Assembly: GCA_017302135.1 (NCBI GenBank)
Contig: JAFLDZ010000005.1
Span: 20,159 to 84,158 of the forward strand
DNA length: 64,000 nucleotides
Source of the DNA: Lysobacterales bacterium
GTDB taxonomy: Bacteria > Pseudomonadota > Gammaproteobacteria > Xanthomonadales > Xanthomonadaceae
Direction: 5' to 3'
Part shown: in pieces, positions 35,573 through 44,281 of the stretch
Layout: each line of letters begins with the position of its first letter
Position numbering within the stretch: the stretch's first letter is position 1
Position numbers and translations under genes: made by a program
The notes under the pieces: model-generated
Databases searched by the model: none
What the model saw: the letters and a program-made list of their open reading frames with translations, nothing else
What the model was told of the DNA's origin: nothing

Positions 35573-36369
35573 TTCGTACCTCGGACAGACAGTATTTTGT
35601 CAGGATGGTCGTAGACCGGATTGCGCTTGAGCCACAGACGCAGCGCCTGCCAATGGATCGCGCCGACCACCTGCGCGGTCATCAGCGGATAACGCCAGAG
35701 CACGCGCCGCAGCGATGCCGCATCCAGCGGCCTGCGTTCCAGATGCAGGGTCGCGTCGAACTCGCGTTCGCCGTCGCGGATCACGTCCATGCGCACGTGC
35801 AGATCCTTGCCGGGCAGGGTGAAGCGCCAGTCGTAGCTGCGCGCCATGCCGATGAACGGCGAGACGTGGAACCGTTTGTCGAACGACCAGTGCCGTGCGC
35901 GGCCGTGGATTTCAGCGGATTCTCCGTCTGCGGATTCGATCGGGAGCACATAGGCGTGACGTTCTTTCCAAGGAGTGTTGGTGATTTCAGCGACGATGCA
36001 ATCGAGAGTGACGCCGTCGGCGGCGTAGCAGTAGTAGAAACTCACCGGATTGAAGGCGAGCCCGGCGTAGCGCAGATGGGTCAGGAGACGGATCGGACCC
36101 TGCGGGCGGCGGCCAAGCGCATCTCCCGCGCGCTCGCGCACCGCATCGCCGAGCGGCTGTTCGGGATCGCCGAGATAGTCGCTGCGCCTGAATTCGGCCA
36201 GGTTGCGGTGCTTCGCCGACCACAGCCAGCGGTGATCGAACACGCGATCGACTTCGTCCAGATCCAGATACAGCTGCGCCATGCGGTAGCGGAACGCATG
36301 CGGGTGCGGCAGGTGACGTCGATGCCGCACGACGCCTTCGTAGACGGCACTGGCGAGCGGCGCGTTCAT
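35569..36369 (-). CDS. DUF1365 protein
   Basis: The 266-residue protein shows the DUF1365 pattern: VRHRRHLPHPHAFRYRMAQL, VDRVFDHRWLWSAKHRNLAEF, LRYAGLAFNPVSFYYCYA and FHVSPFIGMARSYDWRFTLPG. DUF1365 members sit beside a FAD oxidoreductase and CFA synthase in many bacteria, including genes controlled by an ECF sigma factor for singlet-oxygen stress in Rhodobacter. Their reaction is unsettled. It overlaps the FAD gene and cfa by 4 bp each. Confidence 0.9.
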   Translation of the reverse strand: MNAPLASAVYEGVVRHRRHLPHPHAFRYRMAQLYLDLDEVDRVFDHRWLWSAKHRNLAEFRRSDYLGDPEQPLGDAVRERAGDALGRRPQGPIRLLTHLRYAGLAFNPVSFYYCYAADGVTLDCIVAEITNTPWKERHAYVLPIESADGESAEIHGRARHWSFDKRFHVSPFIGMARSYDWRFTLPGKDLHVRMDVIRDGEREFDATLHLERRPLDAASLRRVLWRYPLMTAQVVGAIHWQALRLWLKRNPVYDHPDKILSVRGTK

Positions 36370-37691
36370 GCGACGGCCTGCGTTTCGACGGACGTTTTCG
36401 GCGCGGATGCTGCTGCGCTGTTCTGTGCTGTCGGCCCCCAATCCACGCCCAATGCGCGGGCCACTTCGACGGCGCTGCGCATGCCGTCTTCATGGAAACC
36501 CCAGCCCCAGTAGGCGCCTGCGAACCAGGTGCGACGCTGGCCCTGGATTTCGGCCTTGCGCGACTGCGCAGCGACCGAAGCATGGCTGTACACCGGATGC
36601 TGATAGCGCAGGCGACGCAGGATTTTCGCCGGATCGATGGCGTCGGTGCGGTTGAGCGTGACCACGAACGGCTCGGGCGATGCGATGTTCTGCAGCAGGC
36701 TCATGCAGTAGCTGACCGTGCAGACGTCGGCGGGGTCGCGCGGGATTGTCGCGTTCCACGCGGCCCATGCGTTGCGTCGTCGCGGCAACAGCGAGGCATC
36801 GGTATGCAGCACCGTGTCGTTGTCCTGATACGGCATGGCGCCCAGGATCGAACGCTCGGCGTCGCTGGCGTCGCTCAACAGCCGCAGCGACTGGTCGCTG
36901 TGGCAGGCCAGTACGATCTGATCGAAACGTTCGGCGCCGTTGTCGGTGAAGATGGTCGCGCCATCGCTGTCACGCAGGATCATCCGCACCGGCGTGCCCA
37001 GTCGCTCCTGCACGCCCCAGCGCGCGCGCATCGCATGCACATAGCGGCTGGAGCCGCCGCGCACCACGCGCCACTGCGGCCGGTCGCTGACCTGCAGCAT
37101 CTGGTGATTGGCCATGAATTGCAGCAGATATCTGGCCGGGAACGACAGGATCCGCGCCGATGGCGACGACCACAGCGCCGAGGCCATCGGCACCAGATGT
37201 TCGTCGCGGAACATCGTGCCGTAGCCGTTCTGCGCAAGGTAATCGCCGAGCGTCGGGCCTTCGCCGGGCAGCGACAGCAGCGCCGGCGCTTCGCGGTAGA
37301 ACCGGAACAGATCGCGGAGCATGCCCCAGAAGCGCGGCGAAACCAGGTTGCGGCGCTGGCAGAACAGGCCATCGAGGTTCGTGGCGTTGTATTCCAGCCC
37401 GCTCGCCTCGTTGCGTACCGAGAAACTCATCGTGGTCGGCTGCGATTCCACGCCGAGTTCCGAAAACAGCGCGCTCAGCAGCGGATAGTGCGCAGGGTTG
37501 TGGACGATGAAGCCGCTGTCGACGGCGTATCGCCGGCCGTGCAGTTCGATGTCGTGGGTATGCGTGTGGCCGCCCAGATAGTCGTTGGCCTCGAACAGCA
37601 CGACTTCGTGTCGTTCTGACCCTTTCCGCTGCGAAAGCAGCCAGGCCGAAGCCAATCCGGCGATACCCGAGCCGATCACCGCGATACGCAT
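36366..37691 (-). CDS. FAD-dependent amine-oxidase-like oxidoreductase
   Basis: The 441-residue protein begins MRIAVIGSGIAGLASAWLLS, the GxGxxG dinucleotide fold, with VVLFEANDYLGGHTHT for FAD binding and WFAGAYWGWGFHEDGMRSAV near the C-terminus. This is the NAD(P)-binding Rossmann family that neighbours DUF1365 and CFA genes. A related flavoprotein acts as a desaturase in furan-fatty-acid synthesis in alphaproteobacteria, so a redox step on a modified acyl chain is plausible. Its start overlaps the desaturase stop by 1 nt. Confidence 0.9.
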   Translation of the reverse strand: MRIAVIGSGIAGLASAWLLSQRKGSERHEVVLFEANDYLGGHTHTHDIELHGRRYAVDSGFIVHNPAHYPLLSALFSELGVESQPTTMSFSVRNEASGLEYNATNLDGLFCQRRNLVSPRFWGMLRDLFRFYREAPALLSLPGEGPTLGDYLAQNGYGTMFRDEHLVPMASALWSSPSARILSFPARYLLQFMANHQMLQVSDRPQWRVVRGGSSRYVHAMRARWGVQERLGTPVRMILRDSDGATIFTDNGAERFDQIVLACHSDQSLRLLSDASDAERSILGAMPYQDNDTVLHTDASLLPRRRNAWAAWNATIPRDPADVCTVSYCMSLLQNIASPEPFVVTLNRTDAIDPAKILRRLRYQHPVYSHASVAAQSRKAEIQGQRRTWFAGAYWGWGFHEDGMRSAVEVARALGVDWGPTAQNSAAASAPKTSVETQAVA

Positions 37692-38668
37692 CAGCCGCCC
37701 CTCGCTTTTGCGGCCACCCAGGCCGGCACCGGTTTGAGGTCGTGGACCAGCCGGAACACCGCCATCGTGCGCAGCGCGTAATAGGTCAGGTCGATCTCCC
37801 ACCAGCGGAATCCCTGGCGTACCGATCCCGGAAAGAAATGGTGGTTGTTGTGCCAGCCTTCGCCGAAGGTCAGCAGCGCCAGCCACAGATTGTTGCGGCT
37901 GTCGTCGCGCGTATCGAAGCGGCGCTTGCCGAAGCGGTGCGCCAGCGAGTTGATGGTGACGGTGGCGTGGAACAGCGCAACGGTGGACACGAAGAAGCCC
38001 CAGACCAGCATCTGTCCGGCGCTGGTGCCGAGGTCGGGTGCCGCGACTTCGAGCCAGCCGCCGAGCAGGAACAGCGCCACCGCCAGCAGTATTGGAACGA
38101 CGATGTCGTAGCGGTCAAGCCAGCGCAGTTCCGGGTAGCGCGCAAGATCGCGGATGCGGTCCCAGTCGGTGCGGAAGCCCTGGCGGGTGAGGAACCAGCC
38201 GACATGGCTGCGCCAGAATCCGTGCACCACCGGCGAATGCACATCGTGAGCGGTATCCGCATGACGATGATGATTGCGGTGATGCGCCGCCCACCACAGC
38301 GGGCCGCGCTGTACGCAGGATGCGCCGATCAACGCGAACGCGAACTGCACCACGCGCGAGGTGCGGAAGGTGCGATGCGAGAAATAGCGATGGTAGAAAC
38401 CGGTGATCGCGAACATCCGCACGGCGTACAGCGCGACCGCGACCGCGACCGCGATCGGTGAGATGCCGACCCAGAACACCGCGAAGCAGGCGAGATGCAT
38501 CGCCAGAAAAGGAATCGCCCGCATCCAATCGATGCCAAGGCCGTCGTCGCCAGCGCTCGCGTTACGCGTATCGGTGTCGAACCAATGGGTCAGCGCAGCG
38601 AGCAAGCGCCCGCGTGAAAGGGTTGTGGGCTTCGGCCTATTCGAAACAGTGTGCGGAGGTACCGGCAT
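37691..38668 (-). CDS. Acyl-lipid/acyl-CoA fatty acid desaturase
   Basis: The 325-residue membrane di-iron desaturase has all three His boxes: HRYFSH (93-98), HHRNHH (129-134) and WHNNHH near 277, plus four membrane helices. This layout is that of delta-9-type desaturases, which place a cis double bond in a saturated chain, giving the alkene that CFA synthase then uses. ATG at 38668 is preceded by AGGA; a TTG two codons earlier is possible. It starts 82 bp after the anti-sigma gene. Confidence 0.92.
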   Translation of the reverse strand: MPVPPHTVSNRPKPTTLSRGRLLAALTHWFDTDTRNASAGDDGLGIDWMRAIPFLAMHLACFAVFWVGISPIAVAVAVALYAVRMFAITGFYHRYFSHRTFRTSRVVQFAFALIGASCVQRGPLWWAAHHRNHHRHADTAHDVHSPVVHGFWRSHVGWFLTRQGFRTDWDRIRDLARYPELRWLDRYDIVVPILLAVALFLLGGWLEVAAPDLGTSAGQMLVWGFFVSTVALFHATVTINSLAHRFGKRRFDTRDDSRNNLWLALLTFGEGWHNNHHFFPGSVRQGFRWWEIDLTYYALRTMAVFRLVHDLKPVPAWVAAKARGG

Positions 38669-38750
38669 GCGCAATTCCTGGGCAGTCGGTATCTCTACGC
38701 GCGAACGGCCGCTGCGGATGCAGCCGCACCGCGGATGATTCGCGGGATGA

Positions 38751-39560
38751 CTACAAGGTCACGATGGCGCCCTTCGCGATGATCGGACCGGTCGCCACAC
38801 CCTGCGGTGCGCCGCCGACCGGTTCGAGCGTGATCGCGAGCAGCGCACCCTTCGCCAGCGCATCGCGCAGCGTGTCGGGAACCTTGACCGTATGCGAACG
38901 GTCGATCGAGACGATGCCGAGCGATTTTGCGGTGCCGCCGGGCGGAATCAGCCACAGCTCTGGCACGCGGCCTTCGGCATCGGCAGGTGCGGGCACCGGC
39001 ACCATCAGCACCGTGCCCTTGTCCCGATCGACCGACGCCAGCCAGCCCGGGCTGCCGTCGTCGTGGGCGAGGGTGGTGACCGGCTTCGGTGCGGATGGAT
39101 CTTCGACCGCAGGTGTCGGCGGTGTCGGTGCCACGGCGACCGGGCCCGGCCCCGGCAACGCATCGTCCCGGAACAGCCCCATCGGGCCGATGGCGATGGC
39201 TGCCAGCGCTGCGGCAGCGGCCAGACCTGTCGCGGCGCGCCAGAATCCCGTGCTCTGCCACAGACTCGTGCGGTCCGTCGCGTTCGACGAATCCACGGCG
39301 GGCCAGCCAAGACGGCTGCGGATGCGTGGCCAAAGATGCGGCGGCACATCGGCGAGGCTGCCGGTCTCGATCAGCGACGACAGGCGGTGCTCCCAGTCGA
39401 TGACAAGGCGCGCGAAGCCCGGGTCGTGTTCGATCCGTCGCTGCACTTCGCGGCGAGTTTCGGCGTCGAGGACACCCAGTACGTATTCGCCGGCGAGCAG
39501 ATCGGCCGAAGGCGGTTCTTGTCCGTCGAAATCCTGATCGTGCAGGTCGCGGACGTTCAT
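38751..39560 (-). CDS. RskA-like anti-sigma factor
   Basis: The 269-residue protein has an N-terminal sigma-binding domain (SADLLAGEYVLGVLDAETRR, then FARLVIDWEHRL), one membrane helix (about 113-133) and a periplasmic RskA domain with PELWLIPPGGTAKSLGIV. This type holds its ECF sigma factor inactive until proteolysis releases it. No zinc-binding HxxxCxxC is seen. It overlaps the sigma gene by 4 bp and the desaturase follows after 82 bp. Confidence 0.9.
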   Translation of the reverse strand: MNVRDLHDQDFDGQEPPSADLLAGEYVLGVLDAETRREVQRRIEHDPGFARLVIDWEHRLSSLIETGSLADVPPHLWPRIRSRLGWPAVDSSNATDRTSLWQSTGFWRAATGLAAAAALAAIAIGPMGLFRDDALPGPGPVAVAPTPPTPAVEDPSAPKPVTTLAHDDGSPGWLASVDRDKGTVLMVPVPAPADAEGRVPELWLIPPGGTAKSLGIVSIDRSHTVKVPDTLRDALAKGALLAITLEPVGGAPQGVATGPIIAKGAIVTL

Positions 39561-40132
39561 GATTCCAGACATCCGCGCAGTTGCATCAGGCCTCGACGTA
39601 TCCAGCTCTTCACCGACCCCAGCGGCGATGCGATGCGCTGGGCCAATTCCTCATAGGTCGAACCGTCGAAAAACGCGGCCCGGATCAGCGATTGCCGGCG
39701 CGCATCCAACTGGCTCATGCAGGCTTCGAGGCGGGTGCGCTCATCGGCGGAGACCGCAGTCTGCAGCGGTGTGGGACCGCTGTCGGCGAGATCGTCCGCG
39801 AATTCGATCGGAGCGAGGACGCCACGCGCCGGCTGGGCGCGCAGGCGGTCGATGGCTTTGTTGCGGGCGATCATCGCGAGCCACGCGATCGGGCTGGCGC
39901 GGTTGGGATCGAACTGGTGCGCTTTGTGCCAGATCGTGGTGAACACTTCCTGCAGCACGTCCTCGGCCTCGGTGCGATCCGACAACACCCGGATGCAGAT
40001 GCTGAGCAGCTTCGACGACGTGGCCCGATACAGCGATTCGAAGGCATTGCGACTCCCACCGGCGACTTCGACCAGCAGTACGTCGAGCCCGGAGGGGTCC
40101 TGGGCGGGGTTGTCGGTACGCAAATCGGGCAT
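39557..40132 (-). CDS. ECF-type RNA polymerase sigma factor
   Basis: The 191-residue protein has region 2 (FESLYRATSSKLLSICIRVL, EAEDVLQEVFTTIWHKAHQF) and region 4 (FFDGSTYEELAQRIASPLGSV). It is of the SigK/RskA-linked class and presumably drives its own operon, so the desaturase-CFA-lipocalin genes are likely its regulon. ATG at 40132 is preceded by AGGATC; further Met codons upstream (40171 and others) lack ribosome sites, so the exact start is uncertain. Confidence 0.9.
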   Translation of the reverse strand: MPDLRTDNPAQDPSGLDVLLVEVAGGSRNAFESLYRATSSKLLSICIRVLSDRTEAEDVLQEVFTTIWHKAHQFDPNRASPIAWLAMIARNKAIDRLRAQPARGVLAPIEFADDLADSGPTPLQTAVSADERTRLEACMSQLDARRQSLIRAAFFDGSTYEELAQRIASPLGSVKSWIRRGLMQLRGCLES

Positions 40133-40362
40133 CCGGGATCCTGCACCATCGGGGGAGAGACAGCGACTCATGTTCGCGGACAACGTGGCGAACAGCAAGT
40201 GTGGCTTCGTCATCGTGCATTTGCGTATGGTCGCTGCGCGATCGCCATGCTTTTTGCCGATGTGGGCGCTCGCTATGGTAGAAAAATATGGCTGGAATGC
40301 GTGCATGCCAGTGGATACGGCCTGTCGCGTGCGCTGGATGCAGACCGTCGCCGCAAAGAAGA

Positions 40363-40384
40363 AGGCCCGGGTTTCCCCGGGCCT
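40363..40384 (-). terminator. Intrinsic terminator after the intact M13 peptidase
   Basis: On the minus strand AGGCCCGGG and CCCGGGCCT form a 9-bp stem around a GAAA loop, followed by TCTTCTTTG. It lies 45 bp past the stop codon of the leftward peptidase gene and also separates that gene from the divergently placed sigma operon. Confidence 0.75.
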
Positions 40385-40429
40385 CCAGATTGGCGCGACG
40401 ACACGGCTCGACCGTGCGCCGTTACCGAC

Positions 40430-42544
40430 TTACCAGATCACGATGCGCTTGTCGCCGTCGCGGACCATGGCGTCGCCGGCCTTGCAAGAGAATGCTGCGG
40501 CGAACGCGGGGTGGTTCGATGGCGAACCGATCGCGCGGAAGTTCGCCGGGGCGTGCGGGTCGGTGGTCAGGCGCACTTTCAGCTCGTCCGGCGTGAAGTT
40601 GCGGCGCCACACGGTGCCCCAGTTCAGGAAGAACCGCTGCTCGCGGTTGATGCCATCGATGTTCGCGTCGGGCTTGCCTTCGGTCGCCTTCTTGAAGGCG
40701 TCGTAGGCCACCGCCAGACCGCCGAGGTCCGCGATGTTCTCGCCGAGGGTCAGGTTGCCGTTGACCTTCATGCCCGGCACGGCTTCGTAACCATCGAACT
40801 GGCCCACGAGTTTCTTTGTCAGGGCCGAGAAGCCCGTGGCGTCGGCCGGCGTCCACCAGTTTTCGAAGTTGCCGGTGGGCCCGAAACGGCTGCCCTGATC
40901 GTCGTAGCCATGGATCATTTCATGGCCGATCACCGCGCCGATGCCGCCGTAGTTCAGCGCGTCGTCGGCCTTGGCATCGAAGAACGGCGGCTGCAGGATC
41001 GCCGCCGGGAACACGATCTCGTTCTGCTGTGGGTTGTAGTACGCGTTGACCGTCTGCGGGCTCATGCCCCATTCGGTCTTGTCCACCGGCTTGCCGATCT
41101 TCGACAGGTTCCACTGGTAATTGAATGCATTGGCGGCCAGCACGTTTTCGATGTAACTGCTGCGCGTGGTCTCCAGGCCCGTCCAATCGCGCCATTTGTC
41201 GGGGTAACCGATCTTCGGCGTGAAGCTGGACCATTTTTCCAGCGCTTTCTTCTTGGTCTCCGGGCTCATCCAGGCCAGTCCTTCGATCCTGCCCTTGAGC
41301 GACGCGCTGAGATTCTTGACCAGCTCATCCATGCGCGCTTTCGATTCGGCCGGGAACGCCACCTTCACGTACATCTGGCCCAGCGCTTCGCCGGCCTGAC
41401 CTTCCACGGTATCGAGCACGCGTTTCCAGCGCGGCTTCATTTCCTTCTGTCCGCGCAGCGCCTTGCGATAGAAGTTGAAGTTTTCCTGCACGAAGGCTTC
41501 GCTCAGGAACGGCGAGGCGCCGTCGACGGTCTGGAATCGCAGATAGCTCTTCCAGGCGGCGACCGGCGTATCGGCCAGCATCTTCGAGACTTCCGCATGG
41601 AACTCGGGCATCGCCAGCGAGAACATCTTCGGCGCGGCCACGCCCTGCGATTCGAAGAATTTCGTCCACGAGAAATTCGGGGTGAGCGTATCGGCTTTGG
41701 CCAGATCGACCGGGTTGTAATACAACTGCACGTCGCGCGACAGCTCTTCGCTGGACTTCGAGACTTTGGCCAGACGGGTTTCGAACGCGATCACATCCTT
41801 CGCCTGCTTGGCCGCGTCGGCAGCGGCGATGCCGGAGAGCTCCAGGACTTTGGCGATGTGCTGCTCGTAGGCGGCCAACTTGTCCTGCTTGTCCTTGTCG
41901 AAGTAATACGCCGGGTCCGGCAGACCGAGTCCACCCTGCGCCACGTAGGCGATGTTCATCGACGAATCGTTGAAGTCGGCGTTCGGGCCGAAGCCGAACA
42001 GGCTGCCTTCGCCCTTCGCGAACGACTGCCGCAGATGCTCGGCCACCGCAGGGCCATCCGCCAGGGCGTCGATGGCGTCGAGTCGGCTCTTGAGCGGGGC
42101 GATGCCCTGTGCGTTGATCTTGGCTTCGTCCATACCGGTCGCCCAGAAGTCGCCGACGATCTTTTCGACGCCCTTGGCGTCCTTCATCGCGGCGGCCTGT
42201 TCGGTCAGTTGCTGCTGCACCGCGAGGGAGCGCTCGCCCAGCATTTCGAAAGCGCCCCACGACGTGCGGTCGCCCGGAATCGCGTTGGCCGCCTGCCACT
42301 TGCCGTTGACGAAACCGCCAAAGTCGGTACAGGCATTCTTGGCGCTGTCGAGGTCGGTCGCCTTGAACTGGTTGAACGGCGGGAGTTTGCTTTCGTCGAG
42401 GGTCAGCGCTGGCGCCGCCTGGGCAGCGGGCTCCGCGGTGGCTTGGGTGGCATCATCCTGTTTGCACGCAGACAAGGAAGCGGCGATGGCGATGGACAGC
42501 ATCAGCACGCGTGGTTTGAGGATCGAGGAGGCTTGAGCGTTCAC
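40430..42544 (-). CDS. M13-family zinc metallopeptidase, intact
   Basis: The 704-residue lipoprotein (signal ending LSACKQ, Cys27) has the full M13 active site: HEMIH (541-545), ENIADLGGL with Glu602, and NAYYNPQQNEIVFPA for substrate backbone binding. Relatives are endothelin-converting-enzyme-like oligopeptidases; the bacterial ones act in the periplasm on short peptides. The start is GTG at 42544 with GGAG 7 nt upstream. It is the active counterpart of the degenerate copy at 29875. Confidence 0.93.
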   Translation of the reverse strand: MNAQASSILKPRVLMLSIAIAASLSACKQDDATQATAEPAAQAAPALTLDESKLPPFNQFKATDLDSAKNACTDFGGFVNGKWQAANAIPGDRTSWGAFEMLGERSLAVQQQLTEQAAAMKDAKGVEKIVGDFWATGMDEAKINAQGIAPLKSRLDAIDALADGPAVAEHLRQSFAKGEGSLFGFGPNADFNDSSMNIAYVAQGGLGLPDPAYYFDKDKQDKLAAYEQHIAKVLELSGIAAADAAKQAKDVIAFETRLAKVSKSSEELSRDVQLYYNPVDLAKADTLTPNFSWTKFFESQGVAAPKMFSLAMPEFHAEVSKMLADTPVAAWKSYLRFQTVDGASPFLSEAFVQENFNFYRKALRGQKEMKPRWKRVLDTVEGQAGEALGQMYVKVAFPAESKARMDELVKNLSASLKGRIEGLAWMSPETKKKALEKWSSFTPKIGYPDKWRDWTGLETTRSSYIENVLAANAFNYQWNLSKIGKPVDKTEWGMSPQTVNAYYNPQQNEIVFPAAILQPPFFDAKADDALNYGGIGAVIGHEMIHGYDDQGSRFGPTGNFENWWTPADATGFSALTKKLVGQFDGYEAVPGMKVNGNLTLGENIADLGGLAVAYDAFKKATEGKPDANIDGINREQRFFLNWGTVWRRNFTPDELKVRLTTDPHAPANFRAIGSPSNHPAFAAAFSCKAGDAMVRDGDKRIVIW

Positions 42545-42779
42545 GGAAATCTCCGGCCCGGAGGGCCTTGCAGTGATTGGCGGGCGCGCCTGGTTGGGCG
42601 ACCCGCGACTGTAGCGCTTCGCCGGGCTGGATTCGGGTGTCGAAGGTCATGCCAGGAAGGCCGGTGGCCTTGTAGCGCTCGATCATCCGTTGTAGTCACT
42701 GCTACCGATTGCTGTTACCGGTTTCCGTTCCGTCTTGCCCTCCCTCCGCTATCGACTGAACTTGCCTTGGGGTATCCGC

Positions 42780-43853
42780 GTGAAGAATTCCTATTTGATT
42801 ACCGCCTGTCTCGCCATGGCGTTGCCGACACTTTCGATGAGCATGGAAGCCGACGCCGCAGGAAAACAGCAGCGCAGCCCGCGTGGCGAACTGGTCCACC
42901 GGATCGTCATGAAGTGGGGCAACCATGTCCAGGAGGCTTACCACGCCGATGTCGGCAAGTGGGCGTCCGACATGGTGCCGGTCTTCTCGAAGGCTTCGCT
43001 CGACACGCTCACGCGTGCGGCGAGTGCGCCGAGTTTCGATTCGATGAACGATGCGTTCCTGGTCGACGATCAAGGCAACACCGTCCACACCAACCTGCTC
43101 AATGCGGTCAACGCGGGCGCTGCGGGCAGGGTCTCCTCCAGACTGCTCGGCGAGCCGGCCAACGATCTGGTGTTCGTGCCGATCACGCCGTGCCGCATCG
43201 TCGACACCCGCCTCGCCGGCGGCCAGATCGCCGCCAACACCGTTCGCCATTTCGATGTCACAGCAGTGAGCGACTACGCCTTCCAGGGCGGCGATGCCAG
43301 CAACTGCAACGGCGCCGGTGCTGCCGGTTCGTTCGCGGCGGCGGCGATCAATTTCACCGTCGTCACTCCGGCCACCAGCGGCTACATCACCGCGTTCCCG
43401 TTCCTCGGCACTCAGCCGCTCGCGTCCACCGTCAACTATTATGCGGCGGGCAGCGTTGTCGGCAATTATGCAGTGGTCAAGCTCGACCAGGGCGCGTCGG
43501 CCAATGAGCTGAGCGTCTATTCGTTCGCGCAGACCCATCTGGTCGCCGACCTCGTGGGCTACTTCATCAATCCAGTGCTCGGCAACCTCGATTGCCAGGA
43601 GACTGTTTCCAGCAACATCACCGTCAATGCCAACTCCACCGGTACCGGCTCGTCGCCGGCATGCGCAGCCGGCTACACCATCGTCAGCGGCGGCTGCACG
43701 ATGTCGACGTTCGACGGACGCATCGTCTCCAGCCGCCAGTTCCCGGGCAGCAACACGCATTTCTGCGCCTTCCGCAACGAAAACGCGACCAATGCGAACA
43801 CTGGCGTGGTCTACGGCCGCTGCTGCAAGCTGCCGAGCGGGCGCACCCCCTGA
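42780..43853 (+). CDS. Secreted surface-like protein with PCRIVDTR/VADLVGYF domain (copy 1)
   Basis: The 357-residue protein has a signal peptide, a 60-residue helical part (VHRIVMKWGNHVQEAYHAD), then a beta-rich domain: VPITPCRIVDTRLAGGQI, AAAINFTVVTPATSGYITAF, STVNYYAAG and THLVADLVGYF. That series of motifs is known mainly from secreted actinobacterial proteins (PARLLDTR to VVADVAGWF). A Cys-rich C-terminus follows (CTMSTFDG, RCCKLPSG). The start is GTG at 42780, giving MKNSYLITACLAMALP. Its role is unknown; adhesion or envelope structure is possible. A clear paralogue follows at 44282. Confidence 0.8.
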   Translation: MKNSYLITACLAMALPTLSMSMEADAAGKQQRSPRGELVHRIVMKWGNHVQEAYHADVGKWASDMVPVFSKASLDTLTRAASAPSFDSMNDAFLVDDQGNTVHTNLLNAVNAGAAGRVSSRLLGEPANDLVFVPITPCRIVDTRLAGGQIAANTVRHFDVTAVSDYAFQGGDASNCNGAGAAGSFAAAAINFTVVTPATSGYITAFPFLGTQPLASTVNYYAAGSVVGNYAVVKLDQGASANELSVYSFAQTHLVADLVGYFINPVLGNLDCQETVSSNITVNANSTGTGSSPACAAGYTIVSGGCTMSTFDGRIVSSRQFPGSNTHFCAFRNENATNANTGVVYGRCCKLPSGRTP

Positions 43854-43879
43854 GTATCCTGCTCAACACGTGGCACTCG

Positions 43880-43909
43880 AAGGCCCGCGAAAGCGGGCCT
43901 TCTTTTTTT
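43880..43909 (+). terminator. Intrinsic terminator after surface protein copy 1
   Basis: GGCCCGC and GCGGGCC form a 7-bp stem around GAAA, flanked by AA/TT pairs, followed by TTCTTTTTTTG. It lies 27 bp after the stop codon and is the strongest rho-independent terminator in the window. Confidence 0.9.
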
Positions 43910-44281
43910 GCGATTCGATTTCGGCTCATGAAAGCCTGTGCAGTCGGCCCCTGTTTTTCATGGAAATTCCGCGATTCCCGATACATTGACGATGCCGGAA
44001 ATCAACGCTGGACGGCCTCCAGAATCGCCGTTTGTCCGCAACCCGGAGCGCGCGATTGTGTCACTCGGAATACTGGGCTATAACCGATTCGCCCATTCGC
44101 GAAGTCAGCAGGATTCGTGTTCACGGGCGCAGGACATGACAAGGATGTTGCCGTTTGCCGGCCCGAAGCCATGACGCTTTCCGCCGGTCGGTCGCGAGCT
44201 CGGGATTTTCCCGGCCGCGATGTCCGTTTCGGCTCAGGGAGGAGCCGGCCGGGCTTCCAGATAACCCGGACAGGAGGTCTC
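43910..44281. other. Intergenic region upstream of surface protein copy 2
   Basis: No gene is called in these 372 bp. The 3' part has GC-rich stem-forming words (CCGGCC/GGCCGG around 44210-44255) that could fold in the leader, and AGGAGG at 44271-44276 serves the next gene. No riboswitch family was recognised. Confidence 0.5.

Noticed and set aside
39581..43507. Plus-strand open frame of 1308 codons
   Set aside because: The longest open frame in the window, but it runs antisense through the sigma factor and M13 peptidase and then into another frame of surface protein copy 1. It has no start context or domain and is an artefact of high GC.
42702..43760. Minus-strand open frame of 352 codons
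   Set aside because: Antisense to surface protein copy 1, whose motifs and paralogue support the plus strand.
44100..44281. GC-rich folded leader ahead of surface protein copy 2 considered as a riboswitch
   Set aside because: None of the conserved cores (c-di-GMP, cobalamin, TPP, glycine) can be matched.
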